From NCBI GenBank assembly GCA_008015835.1, contig SSGH01000024.1, positions 99,846 to 163,845 of the forward strand: DNA of 64,000 nucleotides, read 5' to 3'. Within the stretch, counting starts at the first letter, position 1. Each line of letters opens with the position of its first letter. Source of the stretch: Lysobacter sp. (GTDB lineage Bacteria > Pseudomonadota > Gammaproteobacteria > Xanthomonadales > Xanthomonadaceae). The position numbers and the translations under genes were made by a program. The notes beneath the pieces are model-generated. The model worked only from the letters and a program-made list of their open reading frames with translations, was not told where the DNA came from and did no database searches. Positions 15,080-25,048 of this stretch are shown piece by piece.

Positions 15080-16804
15080 ATGAATCAAACTCGAACTTTC
15101 TTGATCATCGCCTGGTTGATGGTGGCGATGCTGCTGTGGATGGAGTGGAACAAAGAGCAGGCGCACGAAGCGATGCGCGGCCAAGGGCCGGTCGCGCCCG
15201 CCGCCGAAGCGGCCAGCGCCGCACCGAGCGGAACCCTGCCCGTCCCCGGCGCGCCGCACACCGCCGCGCCCGCGCAGATCCCGACGGCGAACATTCCCGC
15301 CGCGCCCGGCCCCAAGCCCGCGGCCGCGCCGACGATGAGCGCCGCCCCGGCGTCGACCACGATCACGCTGCGCAACGACGTGCTGCGCCTCACTCTCGAC
15401 GGCGGCACCGTGCGCCGCGCCGATCTGCTGAAATTCCCGCAGGAACGCAAGAAAGATTCGCCGCCCGTCCGTCTATTGCAGGACAGCGGCAAGGATTACT
15501 ACGTCGCCCAAAGCGGTTGGTACAGCGCCGCGGGCGCGCCGAATCACGAAGGCGGCTTCGTGCCCGCGCAGGCGCAGCGCGATTACGCGTTGGCCCAGGG
15601 CCAGGACACGGTGAGCGCGAGCTTCGTGTGGACCGGCGCCGGCGGCGTCGCGATTCGCCGCACATACACGCTCAAGCGCGGCGACTATCTGCTCACCGTG
15701 CGCGACGACGTCGACAACGCCAGCGCGGCCGCGTGGAAAGGCTATGTGTATCGCCAGCTTTCGCGCATTCCGCCGGCGATCGAAAGCAGCATCATGCGTC
15801 CCACCAGCTTCAGCTTCAACGGCGCGGCGTGGCGCAACGACGAACAGAAATACGACAAGCGCAAATACGACGAATACGCCGAAGACGGCCCGTTGAACGT
15901 CACCGTCGGCGGCGGCTGGGTCGCGCTGCTGCAGCATTATTTCTTCGCCGCGTGGATTCCGCAGAAAGATCAAAAAGCGGTGTTCTCGCTGGCGAACGCC
16001 GGGAATCAATACGGCATCGCCGCGGCCGGCCCGGAGTTCACCCTCGCGCCCGGCCAGAAGGCCACCACCACCGCGCAATTGTGGGTGGGGCCGAAGATCC
16101 AAGAACGTCTGCAGGGCGTCGCGCCGGGTCTCGAGCGCACGCTCGACTACGGCATCTTCACCGTCATCGCGCAGCCCATCCATTGGACGCTGGCGATGCT
16201 GCACAAGCTCACCCACAACTGGGGCTGGGCGATCGTGCTGCTGGTGGTCGTGATCAAACTGCTGCTGTACCCGCTGTCCGCCGCGCAATACAAATCGATG
16301 GCGAAGCTGCGCAAGTTCCAGCCGCGCATGCAGCAGTTGAAGGAACGCTACGGCGAAGACAAAGAGAAATACCAGCAGGCGATGATCGATCTCTACAAGA
16401 AAGAGAAGATCAACCCCGCAGGCGGCTGCTTGCCGATCTTCATCCAGATGCCGGTGTTCCTGTCGCTGTACTGGGTGCTGGTGGAAGCGGTGGAACTGCG
16501 CCAAGCGCCGTGGATGCTGTGGGTGCAAGACCTCACCGCCAACGACCCGTTCTTCATCCTGCCGATCCTCAACGTCGCGATCATGTGGCTGACCCAGCGC
16601 ATGACGCCGATGGCCGGCATGGACCCCACGCAGCAGAAGATGATGCAGGCGATGCCGCTGATCATCGGCGTGACCCTGATGTTCTTCCCCGCCGGTTTGG
16701 TGCTGTACTGGGTGACCAACGGCGCGCTGGGCATGCTGCAGCAGTGGTGGATGATGAAGAAATACGGCGAGAAGACCGAGCACAAAGCCACCGTGTCGAA
16801 GTGA
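15080..16804 (+). CDS. yidC: Membrane protein insertase YidC
   Basis: 574 residues of the Gram-negative YidC type. There is an N-terminal TM (LIIAWLMVAMLLWMEW), an Ala/Pro-rich linker, a large periplasmic P1 domain, and the C-terminal core of five TM segments with KYGEDKEKYQQAM in the cytoplasmic loop and NPAGGCLPIFIQMPVF. It inserts inner-membrane proteins alone or with SecYEG. It starts 48 nt after rnpA; the small yidD gene that usually intervenes is absent. Confidence 0.97.
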   Translation: MNQTRTFLIIAWLMVAMLLWMEWNKEQAHEAMRGQGPVAPAAEAASAAPSGTLPVPGAPHTAAPAQIPTANIPAAPGPKPAAAPTMSAAPASTTITLRNDVLRLTLDGGTVRRADLLKFPQERKKDSPPVRLLQDSGKDYYVAQSGWYSAAGAPNHEGGFVPAQAQRDYALAQGQDTVSASFVWTGAGGVAIRRTYTLKRGDYLLTVRDDVDNASAAAWKGYVYRQLSRIPPAIESSIMRPTSFSFNGAAWRNDEQKYDKRKYDEYAEDGPLNVTVGGGWVALLQHYFFAAWIPQKDQKAVFSLANAGNQYGIAAAGPEFTLAPGQKATTTAQLWVGPKIQERLQGVAPGLERTLDYGIFTVIAQPIHWTLAMLHKLTHNWGWAIVLLVVVIKLLLYPLSAAQYKSMAKLRKFQPRMQQLKERYGEDKEKYQQAMIDLYKKEKINPAGGCLPIFIQMPVFLSLYWVLVEAVELRQAPWMLWVQDLTANDPFFILPILNVAIMWLTQRMTPMAGMDPTQQKMMQAMPLIIGVTLMFFPAGLVLYWVTNGALGMLQQWWMMKKYGEKTEHKATVSK

Positions 16805-16829
16805 TGCGGGAAGGCGTGGCTACAACGCG

Positions 16830-17174
16830 ATGAAGACGCATCCGGCCAACGCCCTTCTTCAAACCATCGGTGTCGTCATCGCGTTTCTGGGCGTGATCGC
16901 CGTGCTGGCGATCGTGCCGCAGTTTCAGGACGTCTTCGAATCGTTCGGCGCGGAGTTGCCGGCCATCACGCAGATATTCGTTCGAGGGCGCTGGCTGCTA
17001 TGGCCGCTGCCGCTCGCGGTGCCGATGATCGCCGCGTTCGTCCGCGTGCGCGACGAGGACGACCGCAGGCGCGGCATCGTCGGCTTGATCGTCGGCATCG
17101 CCATCGGTTTCGGATTACCGTTCCTCTGCACGATGGCGATGTATCTGCCGATCTTCATGCTCGCGCCCGCGTAA
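16830..17174 (+). CDS. Small membrane protein resembling one end of a GspF-type protein
   Basis: 114 residues with three predicted TM segments (about 9-29, 50-67 and 85-110). The stretch [16 protein letters not shown] followed by a hydrophobic segment recalls the conserved membrane-proximal motif of type II secretion/pilus GspF/PilC proteins, but the rest of such a protein is missing and the ends look intact. It lies between yidC and mnmE, 25 nt after yidC. It is either a small stand-alone family or a shortened relative; its function is unknown. Confidence 0.7.
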   Translation: MKTHPANALLQTIGVVIAFLGVIAVLAIVPQFQDVFESFGAELPAITQIFVRGRWLLWPLPLAVPMIAAFVRVRDEDDRRRGIVGLIVGIAIGFGLPFLCTMAMYLPIFMLAPA

Positions 17175-17217
17175 CGCCCCGCACGCAACGCGCCGTGCGC
17201 TTCTCACGAAGTCTCGA

Positions 17218-18630
17218 ATGCACGAACAAGACACCATCGCCGCGATCGCGACAGCCGCCGGATCCGGCGGCGTCGGTGTAGTGCGCATTTCCGGCCCGAG
17301 CGCGCACGCCATCGCGCACGCGCTGTGCGGCAAACGCCTGAAGCCGCGTTACGCGCATTACGCGCGTTTTCGCGACGAGCGCGGCGAGACCATCGACGAT
17401 GGCATCGCGCTGTATTTCCGCGCGCCGGCCAGTTACACCGGCGAGGATGTGGTGGAGCTGCAGGCGCACGGCAGTCCGGCGGTGTTGCGCGCGTTGTTGG
17501 ATCGCTGCTGCGCCTTGGGCGCGCGGCCGGCGCGGGCGGGCGAGTTCAGCGAACGCGCGTTCCTCAACGGTAAGCTCGACTTGGCGCAGGCCGAGGCAGT
17601 GGCGGATCTGATCGCGGCGGCCGACCTGCGTGCGGCGCGCGCGGCACGGCGTTCGCTCGACGGCGTGTTCTCGCAGCGGGTGGAGGCGCTGGCGGCGGCG
17701 CTGCTGCGGCTGCGCATCCATGTGGAAGCGACGATCGATTTCGTCGATGAATCCATCGAAACGCTCGGGGGCTCGGCTATCGAAGCCGGGCTCGCGCAGG
17801 CGCATGCGGATTTGGAAGCGCTGCTGCGCGAGGCCGAGCGCGGCCAAAAACTGCGCGACGGGCTGCATGCGGTGATCGTGGGCCCGCCGAACGCGGGCAA
17901 AAGCTCGCTGTTGAACGCCTTGGCCGGCAGCGACCGCGCGATCGTCAGCGAGATCGCGGGCACCACCCGCGATCTGCTGCGCGAAACCGTGCGCGTGGAC
18001 GGGCTGGAACTCACCTTGGTCGACACCGCCGGTCTGCGCGCGGGCGGCGATGTCATCGAGCGCGAAGGCATGCGTCGCGCCGAAAGCGAACTACGACGCG
18101 CCGATCTCGCGATCGTGGTGTTGGATGCGCGCGATCTCGAAGCAGGACGCAGCGCGGTGGCCGAGGCCATCGCCGACGTTCCGCAGCGGCTGTGGGTCGC
18201 GAACAAGGCGGATTTGCTGGAATTTCATGGGGTTTCGGCCGCTCTCGCCTCCGCGTCGTCGACGGAAGCGTCGCCCGAATTCCAGTCCGAACCCGCCCGC
18301 CAATCGCCATCGATTGCGACGAGCGATCTGCTTTGGGTGTCGGCGCGCAACGGCGTCGGTCTCGATGCGCTGCATGCGCGATTGTCGGCGTTGGCCGGCG
18401 CGGGCGACGGCGCCGAGGGCGCGTTCACCGCGCGCGCGCGGCAGGTCGATGCCTTGCGTCGCGCGCGGGCGGAACTGGCGGACGCCCGCGCAGGCATGGA
18501 CCACGGCGCCTTCGAGCTGACCGCCGAAGCGCTGCGCGCCGCGCACGATGCGTTGGGCGAAATCACCGGGCGGATTGCGCCGGATGACCTCCTCGGTCAC
18601 ATTTTTTCGAGCTTCTGTATCGGAAAATAG
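17218..18630 (+). CDS. mnmE: tRNA modification GTPase MnmE
   Basis: 470 residues. The N-terminal folate-binding domain begins [23 protein letters not shown]. The G domain inserted in the helical region has GPPNAGKSS (G1), AGTTRD (G2), DTAGLR (G3) and NKAD (G4). The protein ends in FCIGK, with the invariant Cys. With MnmG it makes 5-carboxymethylaminomethyl modifications of wobble U34. A Ser/Ala/Pro-rich insertion follows G4 (about residues 340-370), and is not seen in typical homologues. Confidence 0.97.
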   Translation: MHEQDTIAAIATAAGSGGVGVVRISGPSAHAIAHALCGKRLKPRYAHYARFRDERGETIDDGIALYFRAPASYTGEDVVELQAHGSPAVLRALLDRCCALGARPARAGEFSERAFLNGKLDLAQAEAVADLIAAADLRAARAARRSLDGVFSQRVEALAAALLRLRIHVEATIDFVDESIETLGGSAIEAGLAQAHADLEALLREAERGQKLRDGLHAVIVGPPNAGKSSLLNALAGSDRAIVSEIAGTTRDLLRETVRVDGLELTLVDTAGLRAGGDVIEREGMRRAESELRRADLAIVVLDARDLEAGRSAVAEAIADVPQRLWVANKADLLEFHGVSAALASASSTEASPEFQSEPARQSPSIATSDLLWVSARNGVGLDALHARLSALAGAGDGAEGAFTARARQVDALRRARAELADARAGMDHGAFELTAEALRAAHDALGEITGRIAPDDLLGHIFSSFCIGK

Positions 18631-18756
18631 CCGCGAGCGCGGCCTCGCCGCACTCGAGCGACGGCTTGCGAACAGGGGCGCTACGGCCGCCGCGCGACGA
18701 GTTATGCTTGCGTCAAGGATGCGTCACCCACCGCCCCTTTAACGCAGGTCACCGAC

Positions 18757-19833
18757 ATGTCCGCCGCCCTTCTACGCTCCGCTTCATCGCAGGCCCGCTC
18801 GCTTCGCGACGGCGTGCGCCACACCCTCTTGGCCGTCGCCGTGATCTGCGCGGTCGCCGCGTGCGGCGATAAGACCGAGCCCCCCGCGCCGACCGACCCC
18901 GCCGCGCAAACGGGCCAAACCACGACGCCGGTCGCGCCCATCGCTTCGCCGGTGATCTCGGCGCAAGTCGCGGCGATGAGCGTCGATCAACTGCGCACCG
19001 CGGCGCGCGCCGCGCAGGCCGAGCAGCGCATGTACGCGCCGGCCGGCAATAACGCGATGGAGTACTACCTCGCATTGCGCGACAAACAGCCGAACGACGC
19101 GGCCATCGCCAGCGCGTTGACCGACCTGTTGCCCTATGCGCTGATCGCGACCGAACAAAGCATCGGCCGCGACGATTTCGTCGAAGCGCAGCGGCTGTAC
19201 GCGCTGATCGAGAAAACCGACAAGACCGCGCCCGCGCTGCCGCGTCTGAAGCAGATGATCAACGACGGACAGTCCACGCTCGCGTTGCGTCAGCAGCAGC
19301 AGACCGAGAACGCGGAAGCCGAAAAAGAGCGTCAGGCCAAGCTCGAAGAAGACCGCAAGAAGCAGCAGGAAGAGGAACAGCGCCGCGCCGCGCAGCAGGC
19401 CGCGCAACAGCAGCAACAGCAGCAGCAACAGGCCGAAGCCGCGCGTCAGGCCGAAGCGCAGCGCCAGGCCGAAGCGCAGCGTCAAGCCGAAGCGGCGCGC
19501 CAAGCGGAAGCGGCGCGTCAGGCCGAAGCGCAGCGTCAGGCCGAGGCCAACCGCGCCGCGACCGTCAAGCCCACGGCGAGCGATCTGCGCGCGATCAGCA
19601 CGCCGCAGCCGAAGTACCCGACCGATGCGCTGCGCGCCGGGCAATCGGGCGAGGTGTTGGTCGAGTTCACCGTCGGCACCGACGGCAGCGTGACCGGGGC
19701 CCGCGTCGTGCGCGGCAATCCGCCGCGCGTGTTCGATCGCGAAGCGCTGGCCGCGGTGAAACGTTGGCGCTTCCAACCGATCGCCGCGCCGGTTACTACG
19801 CGCCGCACCATCGGCTTCAAGCCCGGCGGCTGA
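18757..19833 (+). CDS. Lipoprotein with coiled-coil repeats and a TonB C-terminal domain
   Basis: 358 residues. Lipobox VAAC (Cys36) is followed by a helical region, then a Gln/Ala/Glu/Arg coiled coil (about residues 170-268) and a TonB-C domain (about 275-358: PKYPTDALRAGQSGEVLVEF, VRGNPPRVFDREALAAVKRW). The architecture resembles TolA/TonB proteins, but with a lipid anchor at the N-terminus instead of a TM helix. It therefore could not couple to ExbB/TolQ in the usual way unless the leader is an uncleaved TM. It is followed by a strong terminator. Confidence 0.88.
   Translation: MSAALLRSASSQARSLRDGVRHTLLAVAVICAVAACGDKTEPPAPTDPAAQTGQTTTPVAPIASPVISAQVAAMSVDQLRTAARAAQAEQRMYAPAGNNAMEYYLALRDKQPNDAAIASALTDLLPYALIATEQSIGRDDFVEAQRLYALIEKTDKTAPALPRLKQMINDGQSTLALRQQQQTENAEAEKERQAKLEEDRKKQQEEEQRRAAQQAAQQQQQQQQQAEAARQAEAQRQAEAQRQAEAARQAEAARQAEAQRQAEANRAATVKPTASDLRAISTPQPKYPTDALRAGQSGEVLVEFTVGTDGSVTGARVVRGNPPRVFDREALAAVKRWRFQPIAAPVTTRRTIGFKPGG
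19429..19554 (+). repeat. 18-nt in-frame repeat, seven copies (QAEAxR)
   Basis: Seven consecutive 18-nt units encode QAEAAR, QAEAQR or QAEANR in the coiled coil of the TonB-C lipoprotein. They are preceded by a Gln run. Copy number is likely to vary between strains. Confidence 0.9.
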
Positions 19834-19887
19834 TCGCGTCGCGACAAGCCTCGCGTTTCGCCCGCATCGAGCGGTGCGAGGACGCCA

Positions 19888-19917
19888 CGAAAAACCCGGC
19901 CTCGGCCGGGTTTTTCG
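19888..19917. terminator. Strong intrinsic terminator, probably bidirectional
   Basis: AAAAACCCGGCC and GGCCGGGTTTTT form a perfect 12-bp stem with a 2-nt loop, flanked by A and T runs on both sides. It sits between the convergent TonB-C lipoprotein gene and the ABC permease gene. Confidence 0.9.
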
Positions 19918-20008
19918 CGTTCTGCACGGTCTTTTCTATCGCCTCGGTTCGCGCCGCGGCGCGCGGCGCGAAGCGAACGCGCCGCGACGGACGAAGCGCG
20001 TTCGCGCC

Positions 20009-21181
20009 TCAGCCCGAAATCGCCAGCTTTTCCTGGTGATAGAGCCGGGCGGCCAGCACCCACAGCACGAGCCCGAGGCCCAAGCCGCAGCCCAGATACA
20101 CGCCCCACACGTCCGCGCCGATCGGTTCGCTGCGCAGCAGTTTCAGGATCATCTGGTTCTGCGCGAGAAACGGCACCGCGAACTGCCAGATCTGCTGCTT
20201 CACCGGGTTCACCATCAACATGATGGTCGGCAGCATCGGCAGCAGCATCAGCAGCGACATGTAGCTCTGCGCTTCTTTCACCGACTTCACGCTGGCCGAG
20301 ATCAACGTCAGCAGCGTGGTGCCGATCAACACCATCGGCAGCAGCACCAGCAGCAATTGCGCGATCACCTGGGTGGAGATCGTCAACGAGCGCATGCCGC
20401 CCGGCGCGAACATCAGCGTGAGTTTGAACGCGGTGAGAATCAGCACCAAACTGAGCATGGCGAAGCCGCAGGCGGCGAGAATCTTGCCGCTCATGATCGC
20501 GGCGCGCGCGGCCGGCGTCGCCAGCAGCGGTTCCAGCGACTGCCGCTCGCGTTCGCCGGCGGTGACGTCGATGACCAAGTACGCGCCGCCGAGGAAGCTG
20601 CTGATGATCAGCAGATACGGCAACATCAGCCCCAGCACCATGCCGCGTTTGGATTCGGGCGTCGCCGCGTCGCGCTGCGCCACCGCCACCGGCGAGGCGA
20701 TGTTGGGGTCCACGCCGCGCTGCAGCACGCGCAGCGCGCCCAACTGGCCCGCGTAGGCGTTCAGCGTGGCGTGGATGCGCTCGACCGGAATCTGCGAATC
20801 CTGGCGCGAACTGTCGTAGATGATCTCCACCACCGCCGGTTCGCTGTTGCGCCACTGGGTCGGGAACGTCTCGGGAATGCGCAGCACCGCGTCGTAGGTT
20901 TGATCGCGCACCGCCGCGTTGGCGTCGCGCGGCGGCGCCTTCGGTTCGATGTTCTGGCTTTTGAGGAACGCCACCAGATTCGGCGCGCGCTCGGCGCCGA
21001 TCACCGGCAGCGCCAGGGTCGATTCCAACTGCGTGCGCTGTTTCTTTTCGGCCAAGGTCGACATGCCCAGCAGCAGCGCCGGCACCAGCAGCGGCATCAT
21101 CAGCAAGCCGATCATCACCGTGCGGCGATCGCGAAACAGATCGAGCAGTTCTTTCTTGGCGACGGTCAGAATCGTGTTCAT
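20009..21181 (-). CDS. ABC-2 type transporter permease (NatB-like)
   Basis: 390 residues: an N-terminal TM (VMIGLLMMPLLVPALLLGM), an extracytoplasmic domain of about 150 residues, and then about five TM segments with GERERQSLEPLLATPAAR, the coupling element of NatB/YhaP exporters. The start overlaps the ATPase stop by 4 nt. It probably exports a small molecule or ion; the substrate is unknown. Confidence 0.88.
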   Translation of the reverse strand: MNTILTVAKKELLDLFRDRRTVMIGLLMMPLLVPALLLGMSTLAEKKQRTQLESTLALPVIGAERAPNLVAFLKSQNIEPKAPPRDANAAVRDQTYDAVLRIPETFPTQWRNSEPAVVEIIYDSSRQDSQIPVERIHATLNAYAGQLGALRVLQRGVDPNIASPVAVAQRDAATPESKRGMVLGLMLPYLLIISSFLGGAYLVIDVTAGERERQSLEPLLATPAARAAIMSGKILAACGFAMLSLVLILTAFKLTLMFAPGGMRSLTISTQVIAQLLLVLLPMVLIGTTLLTLISASVKSVKEAQSYMSLLMLLPMLPTIMLMVNPVKQQIWQFAVPFLAQNQMILKLLRSEPIGADVWGVYLGCGLGLGLVLWVLAARLYHQEKLAISG

Positions 21182-21924
21182 GCGGCCTCCTCCTTATCCA
21201 GATCGGCGAGGCGCACGAACACCTCCTCCAGATCCTGTTCGCCGGTGAGCGCGCGCAGTTCGTCGGGCGTGCCGATGGCTTTCACCTCGCCGGCCGCGAT
21301 CACCACGATGCGATCGCACAGCGCGGCGACCTCCTGCATGATGTGGCTGGAGAAGATCACGCAGTGCCCCTCGGCGCGCAGATGCTGCAGAAACGCGCGC
21401 AGGCCGCGCGTGGTCATCACGTCCAGGCCGTTCGTCGGTTCGTCCAGAATCACGTTCTTCGGCGCGTGCACCAAGGCGCGCGCGATCGCGGTCTTGGTGC
21501 GCTGGCCTTGCGAGAAACCCTCGGTGCGGCGATCGAGAAAATCAGTCATCTTCAGCGTGGTCGCCAATTCCGACGTGCGCTGCGCGATGGTCGCTTCGTC
21601 CAAGCCGTGCAGGCGACCGAAGTAGGCGATGTTTTCGCGCGCGGTCAAACGTTTGTAGACGCCGCGCGCATCGGGCAGCACGCCCAGGCGGCGACGCACC
21701 GCGTCGGCGTCCTTCTGGATGTCGAAGCCGTCGACGCGCACGCTGCCGGCTTCGGGCGCCATCAGCGTGTAGAGCATGCGTAGCGTGGTGGTTTTGCCGG
21801 CGCCGTTCGGCCCGAGCAGGCCGGTGATGCGGCCGTCTTCGGCGACGAAGCTGACGTCGCGCACCGCTTGCACGGTGCCGGTTTTGGTTTTGAAGCTTTT
21901 TTTCAGTGCATCGACTTCGATCAT
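21178..21924 (-). CDS. ABC transporter ATP-binding protein (NatA-like)
   Basis: 248 residues with Walker A GPNGAGKTT, signature FSQGQ, Walker B VILDEPTNGLD and an H-loop in FSSHIM. The Gln in place of Gly in the LSGGQ signature is common in NatA. It forms an exporter with the overlapping permease. A gap of 67 nt separates it from the hydrolase gene upstream, so all three may be co-transcribed. Confidence 0.93.
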   Translation of the reverse strand: MIEVDALKKSFKTKTGTVQAVRDVSFVAEDGRITGLLGPNGAGKTTTLRMLYTLMAPEAGSVRVDGFDIQKDADAVRRRLGVLPDARGVYKRLTARENIAYFGRLHGLDEATIAQRTSELATTLKMTDFLDRRTEGFSQGQRTKTAIARALVHAPKNVILDEPTNGLDVMTTRGLRAFLQHLRAEGHCVIFSSHIMQEVAALCDRIVVIAAGEVKAIGTPDELRALTGEQDLEEVFVRLADLDKEEAA

Positions 21925-21991
21925 GACGCGCCTCGAATGCGGAAAGGGGCGGTGGCGCGCGCACGGAGCGCGCGAGCGGCGGCGGCGAGGC

Positions 21992-23542
21992 TCATGGTTC
22001 CCACCCGTAATCGCCGGCGAACGGCGGGCTGGGCTTCAAGCGCTGCAGGCACGCGGCGTCGAGGCCTTTCGCGTCCGCGGTTTCCAAGAAGCGCGCGAAC
22101 AGTTTGGGCATGCAGCCGACGGTGAGCACGCTGTGGCCCTGCCCCGGCAAAATCAGATGCCGGCCCTTGGGCAGCGTCTTCACCACCTCGTTGCCGTAGC
22201 GCGACGGCGTGACCGGGTCGAATTCGCCGCTGATCGCCAGCACCGGCACGTCGCCGGACAGCGGCTTGCGGAAGTTCGGGTCGCGCTTGCCCTTCGGCCA
22301 CACTTCGCACTGCGTCTTCAAGAAGTCGACCAAGTCGGTGCCCATGATCGTGTCGGCGTCCTTGGGGTCGACGCGGATCTCCGGGTCCTCGGTGCAGCTC
22401 ACCGACAGATGCATGCCCATCATGATCGCTTCGTTCATTTCGCCGCCGATCGCGTAGGCCTGCGCCAGCAGCGGTTCGTAGCGGCCTTGATCGGCGTCGC
22501 GCAGCACCAGCGGCAGCATCGACGCCGAGACCGGCTGATACGCGTACAAGCGCAGCAGCGCGCCCAAATGCGCGAAGCTCGGCGTTTCCTCGCGCCATTC
22601 GCCGGTCTTCGGGTCGCGGAAACGCACCGGCGCCAACCCGCCCGCCTGCAGGCGCGCGCGCACCGACGCCAGCGTCGCCGCCGGATCGCCCAAATTGCGT
22701 TTGCACGCCGCGTCCGCCACGCACCGGGCGAACTGCCGTTTCAGCGCGTCGTCGAGATTGCGCGCGTGTTCCTGGCCCAGCACCAGCGTATTCGGCGCGA
22801 TCGAATCCAATGTGACGGTCCGCGTGCGCGACGGATAGCGCGCCGCGAATTGCTGCGCGACGCGGGTGCCGTACGAGATACCGACCAGATTGAAACGCGC
22901 CACGCCCAACGCCGCGCGCACCGCGTCCAAGTCGCGGATGTGATCGCCGGTGCCGTAGAAGCGCAGATCGGAAGTGGCGCTCAACCGGTCGCGGCAGCGC
23001 GCGGCCATGTCGCGGATCGCGTCGGGATCGCGCCACAACTCGGGTTTATCCTGCAGCCGATCCATTTCCTCGCAGCGCAGCGGATGCGATTTGCCGGTGC
23101 CGCGCGCGTCGACCAGCAGCACGTTGCGCGTGCGTCGCGCGTCGCGCACGCCTGCGTGGAGCTGCGGGTAGGCTTCGAGGATGGATTGCCCCGGGCCGCC
23201 GGCGATGAACACGATGGGGTCCGGCTCGGCTTCGCCGGTGGCCGGAATCAGCGCGAGCGCCAACTCGATCTTGCGGCCGTTCGGCGCGTCGTGATTCTCG
23301 GGCACCGCGAAGGTGGCGCATTGCGCTTCCACCGCGGCGATGCGCTTCTGGCTGAGCGCGCAGGGTTTGAAGGTGATCGCGCCGTAGCGCAGATCGCCGT
23401 TCGCGTCGGCGCGCGGCCCGGCGTTTTGCGGCGTGCGGTCGCAGCCCGCCGCCGCCAGCGCACCGGCGACGAAGAGCGAGACCGCGACGGCGCGGGAGCG
23501 GGACGCGACGCGGCGTCCGGGCGAAGGTCGTGCGGAGGTCAT
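21992..23542 (-). CDS. Lipoprotein alpha/beta hydrolase (S33/TAP-like peptidase)
   Basis: 516 residues with lipobox AAGC (Cys34). The oxyanion region is FIAGGPGQSILEAYPQ, the nucleophile elbow is GISYG, and the acid and base are visible in ISGEFDPVTP and PGQGHSVL near the C-terminus. This is the layout of SlpD/E and TAP-type peptidases, which release N-terminal residues from peptides. It is probably periplasmic or outer-membrane anchored. The natural substrate is unknown. Confidence 0.9.
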   Translation of the reverse strand: MTSARPSPGRRVASRSRAVAVSLFVAGALAAAGCDRTPQNAGPRADANGDLRYGAITFKPCALSQKRIAAVEAQCATFAVPENHDAPNGRKIELALALIPATGEAEPDPIVFIAGGPGQSILEAYPQLHAGVRDARRTRNVLLVDARGTGKSHPLRCEEMDRLQDKPELWRDPDAIRDMAARCRDRLSATSDLRFYGTGDHIRDLDAVRAALGVARFNLVGISYGTRVAQQFAARYPSRTRTVTLDSIAPNTLVLGQEHARNLDDALKRQFARCVADAACKRNLGDPAATLASVRARLQAGGLAPVRFRDPKTGEWREETPSFAHLGALLRLYAYQPVSASMLPLVLRDADQGRYEPLLAQAYAIGGEMNEAIMMGMHLSVSCTEDPEIRVDPKDADTIMGTDLVDFLKTQCEVWPKGKRDPNFRKPLSGDVPVLAISGEFDPVTPSRYGNEVVKTLPKGRHLILPGQGHSVLTVGCMPKLFARFLETADAKGLDAACLQRLKPSPPFAGDYGWEP

Positions 23543-23702
23543 GAACGGTCCTCGGTGAGGGAACGAGAAAAAGTACGCAAAAACGGGCGAGACGGCGAAA
23601 GCGATACAGACGATGGAAACGACGGCAGCGCTTCAGGACCGCGCATGCCTCGAAGCTCGGACGCCGCGCGACGACGGATGTGACCGACGCGCGACGTCGG
23701 GG

Positions 23703-24866
23703 TCAAGCGTCCGGCGTCGCCGCCGCCCGCGCATCGGCCCGCAGCGCGCGCAGTTCGTCCTGCAGCAGCGGGATCGTGCCGGCATCGGCGACCTCGCGCA
23801 ACGCTGCCTCGCCGCGATCGACCGCCGCCATCGCCGCGGTCGCGTCGCCCATGGCCAGCGCGATCGCCGCTTCGGTCATGGCGCGCGCCGCGGTTTCGAC
23901 CATGCCGCCCTTCGCGCGCGCGAACCACGTTTGCGCCGTCGCCGGATCGCCGCGATAGCGCGCCGCGAAATAGGCCACGTCGCAGGCCAAGGCTTGCCGA
24001 AATCCGGACGGATACGCTTCGTAACCTTCGGCGACGCGGTCGATCCACTCGCCCGCGCGCTCCAATTCGCGGCGATCCAGCGCGACGTGATACGCCATCC
24101 ACCACACCGCCACGTCGCGCAACGGTTCGCGTCCCGAGAGCGCCAGCGCGCGCTGCAGCAGCGTGTCGTCGCGGTCGCGCGGCCGCGTACCGGCCAGACT
24201 CTCGGCGTACGCGGCCACCAACAGCGTGCGCTGTTCCACCGCTTCGCCGCCGCGCCGCAACTCCAGGAACTGCATGCCGTCGCTGAGAAAACCGCCGGCC
24301 CGCATCGGAATCGCGGTGGCGAGGAAAATCATGAACGACAGCGCCCCGACGATGCCCGCATGGGCCGCCCAGCGGCCGTCCAGCGTCTGCGCGGCGGCGA
24401 AGCCCCCCACCGTCAGCAGCAAACTCGCCAGCGGCCCGCCGATCACCAGAGGCAGAAACTCGCGCGCATCGATCCGGCCCTTCGTCGGCATCGCCGCGGC
24501 CAAACCGCCGAACGTATCGCCGCGCAGAAACCAGTCCAATTTCAAACCCGACACCGTGCGCCGCAAACGCAGCGGCCCGACGATCAACAGCACGAACCGC
24601 ATCCCGCGCAGCCCGCCGCCGGCCAAATGCCCGAGTTCGTGCACCAGCACCACGACGAAAAACCACAGCGGCAAGAGCAACAGATCGAATGCGTTCAACG
24701 CGTCCAGCGGACCGAACAGCGCGCGCATCCATTCCTTCTGCGCGCCGAAACGCGCACCGAGCCAACCGATGGCCGCGCCGCCCAGGGCGAAGCCGACCAC
24801 CACCGGCCATCCGCGTCGCTTGGGTGCGGCGGCGCGCGGGTTCGCGCTGGCGTCGTCGGCGTTCAT
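23703..24866 (-). CDS. Membrane M50-type (site-2 protease family) peptidase with helical tail
   Basis: 387 residues. HELGH in the TM segment VVVLVHELGHLAGG is the zinc motif of M50 peptidases. Other TM segments lie near 25-42, 120-140 and 150-180. After about residue 190 the protein becomes a TPR-like soluble region. The second metal-ligand motif (NxxPxxxxDG) is not clear; MRAGGFLSDGMQF may replace it. It has its own promoter region upstream (24867-25048) and faces a divergent gene pair. Confidence 0.8.
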   Translation of the reverse strand: MNADDASANPRAAAPKRRGWPVVVGFALGGAAIGWLGARFGAQKEWMRALFGPLDALNAFDLLLLPLWFFVVVLVHELGHLAGGGLRGMRFVLLIVGPLRLRRTVSGLKLDWFLRGDTFGGLAAAMPTKGRIDAREFLPLVIGGPLASLLLTVGGFAAAQTLDGRWAAHAGIVGALSFMIFLATAIPMRAGGFLSDGMQFLELRRGGEAVEQRTLLVAAYAESLAGTRPRDRDDTLLQRALALSGREPLRDVAVWWMAYHVALDRRELERAGEWIDRVAEGYEAYPSGFRQALACDVAYFAARYRGDPATAQTWFARAKGGMVETAARAMTEAAIALAMGDATAAMAAVDRGEAALREVADAGTIPLLQDELRALRADARAAATPDA

Positions 24867-25048
24867 GCGTCACGTGTCCCCAGGGCAGTGCGATGCGGCG
24901 CTTCGCGTCCCGAATGCGGCGAATCCTAGTCGTTCGATCGCGATGCGAGATCGGCCAGAGGTCATGGCGGCGCCAGCGCGTATCATCGAACGACCGAATC
25001 CGCCCGCGAATCGCGGCGATCGAATCGAAACTCCAATCGCGGGGGCGT

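Noticed and set aside
21776..23683. 635-codon plus-strand frame
   Set aside because: Complement of the hydrolase and ABC genes; composition dominated by Arg, His and Gln and no recognisable motif.
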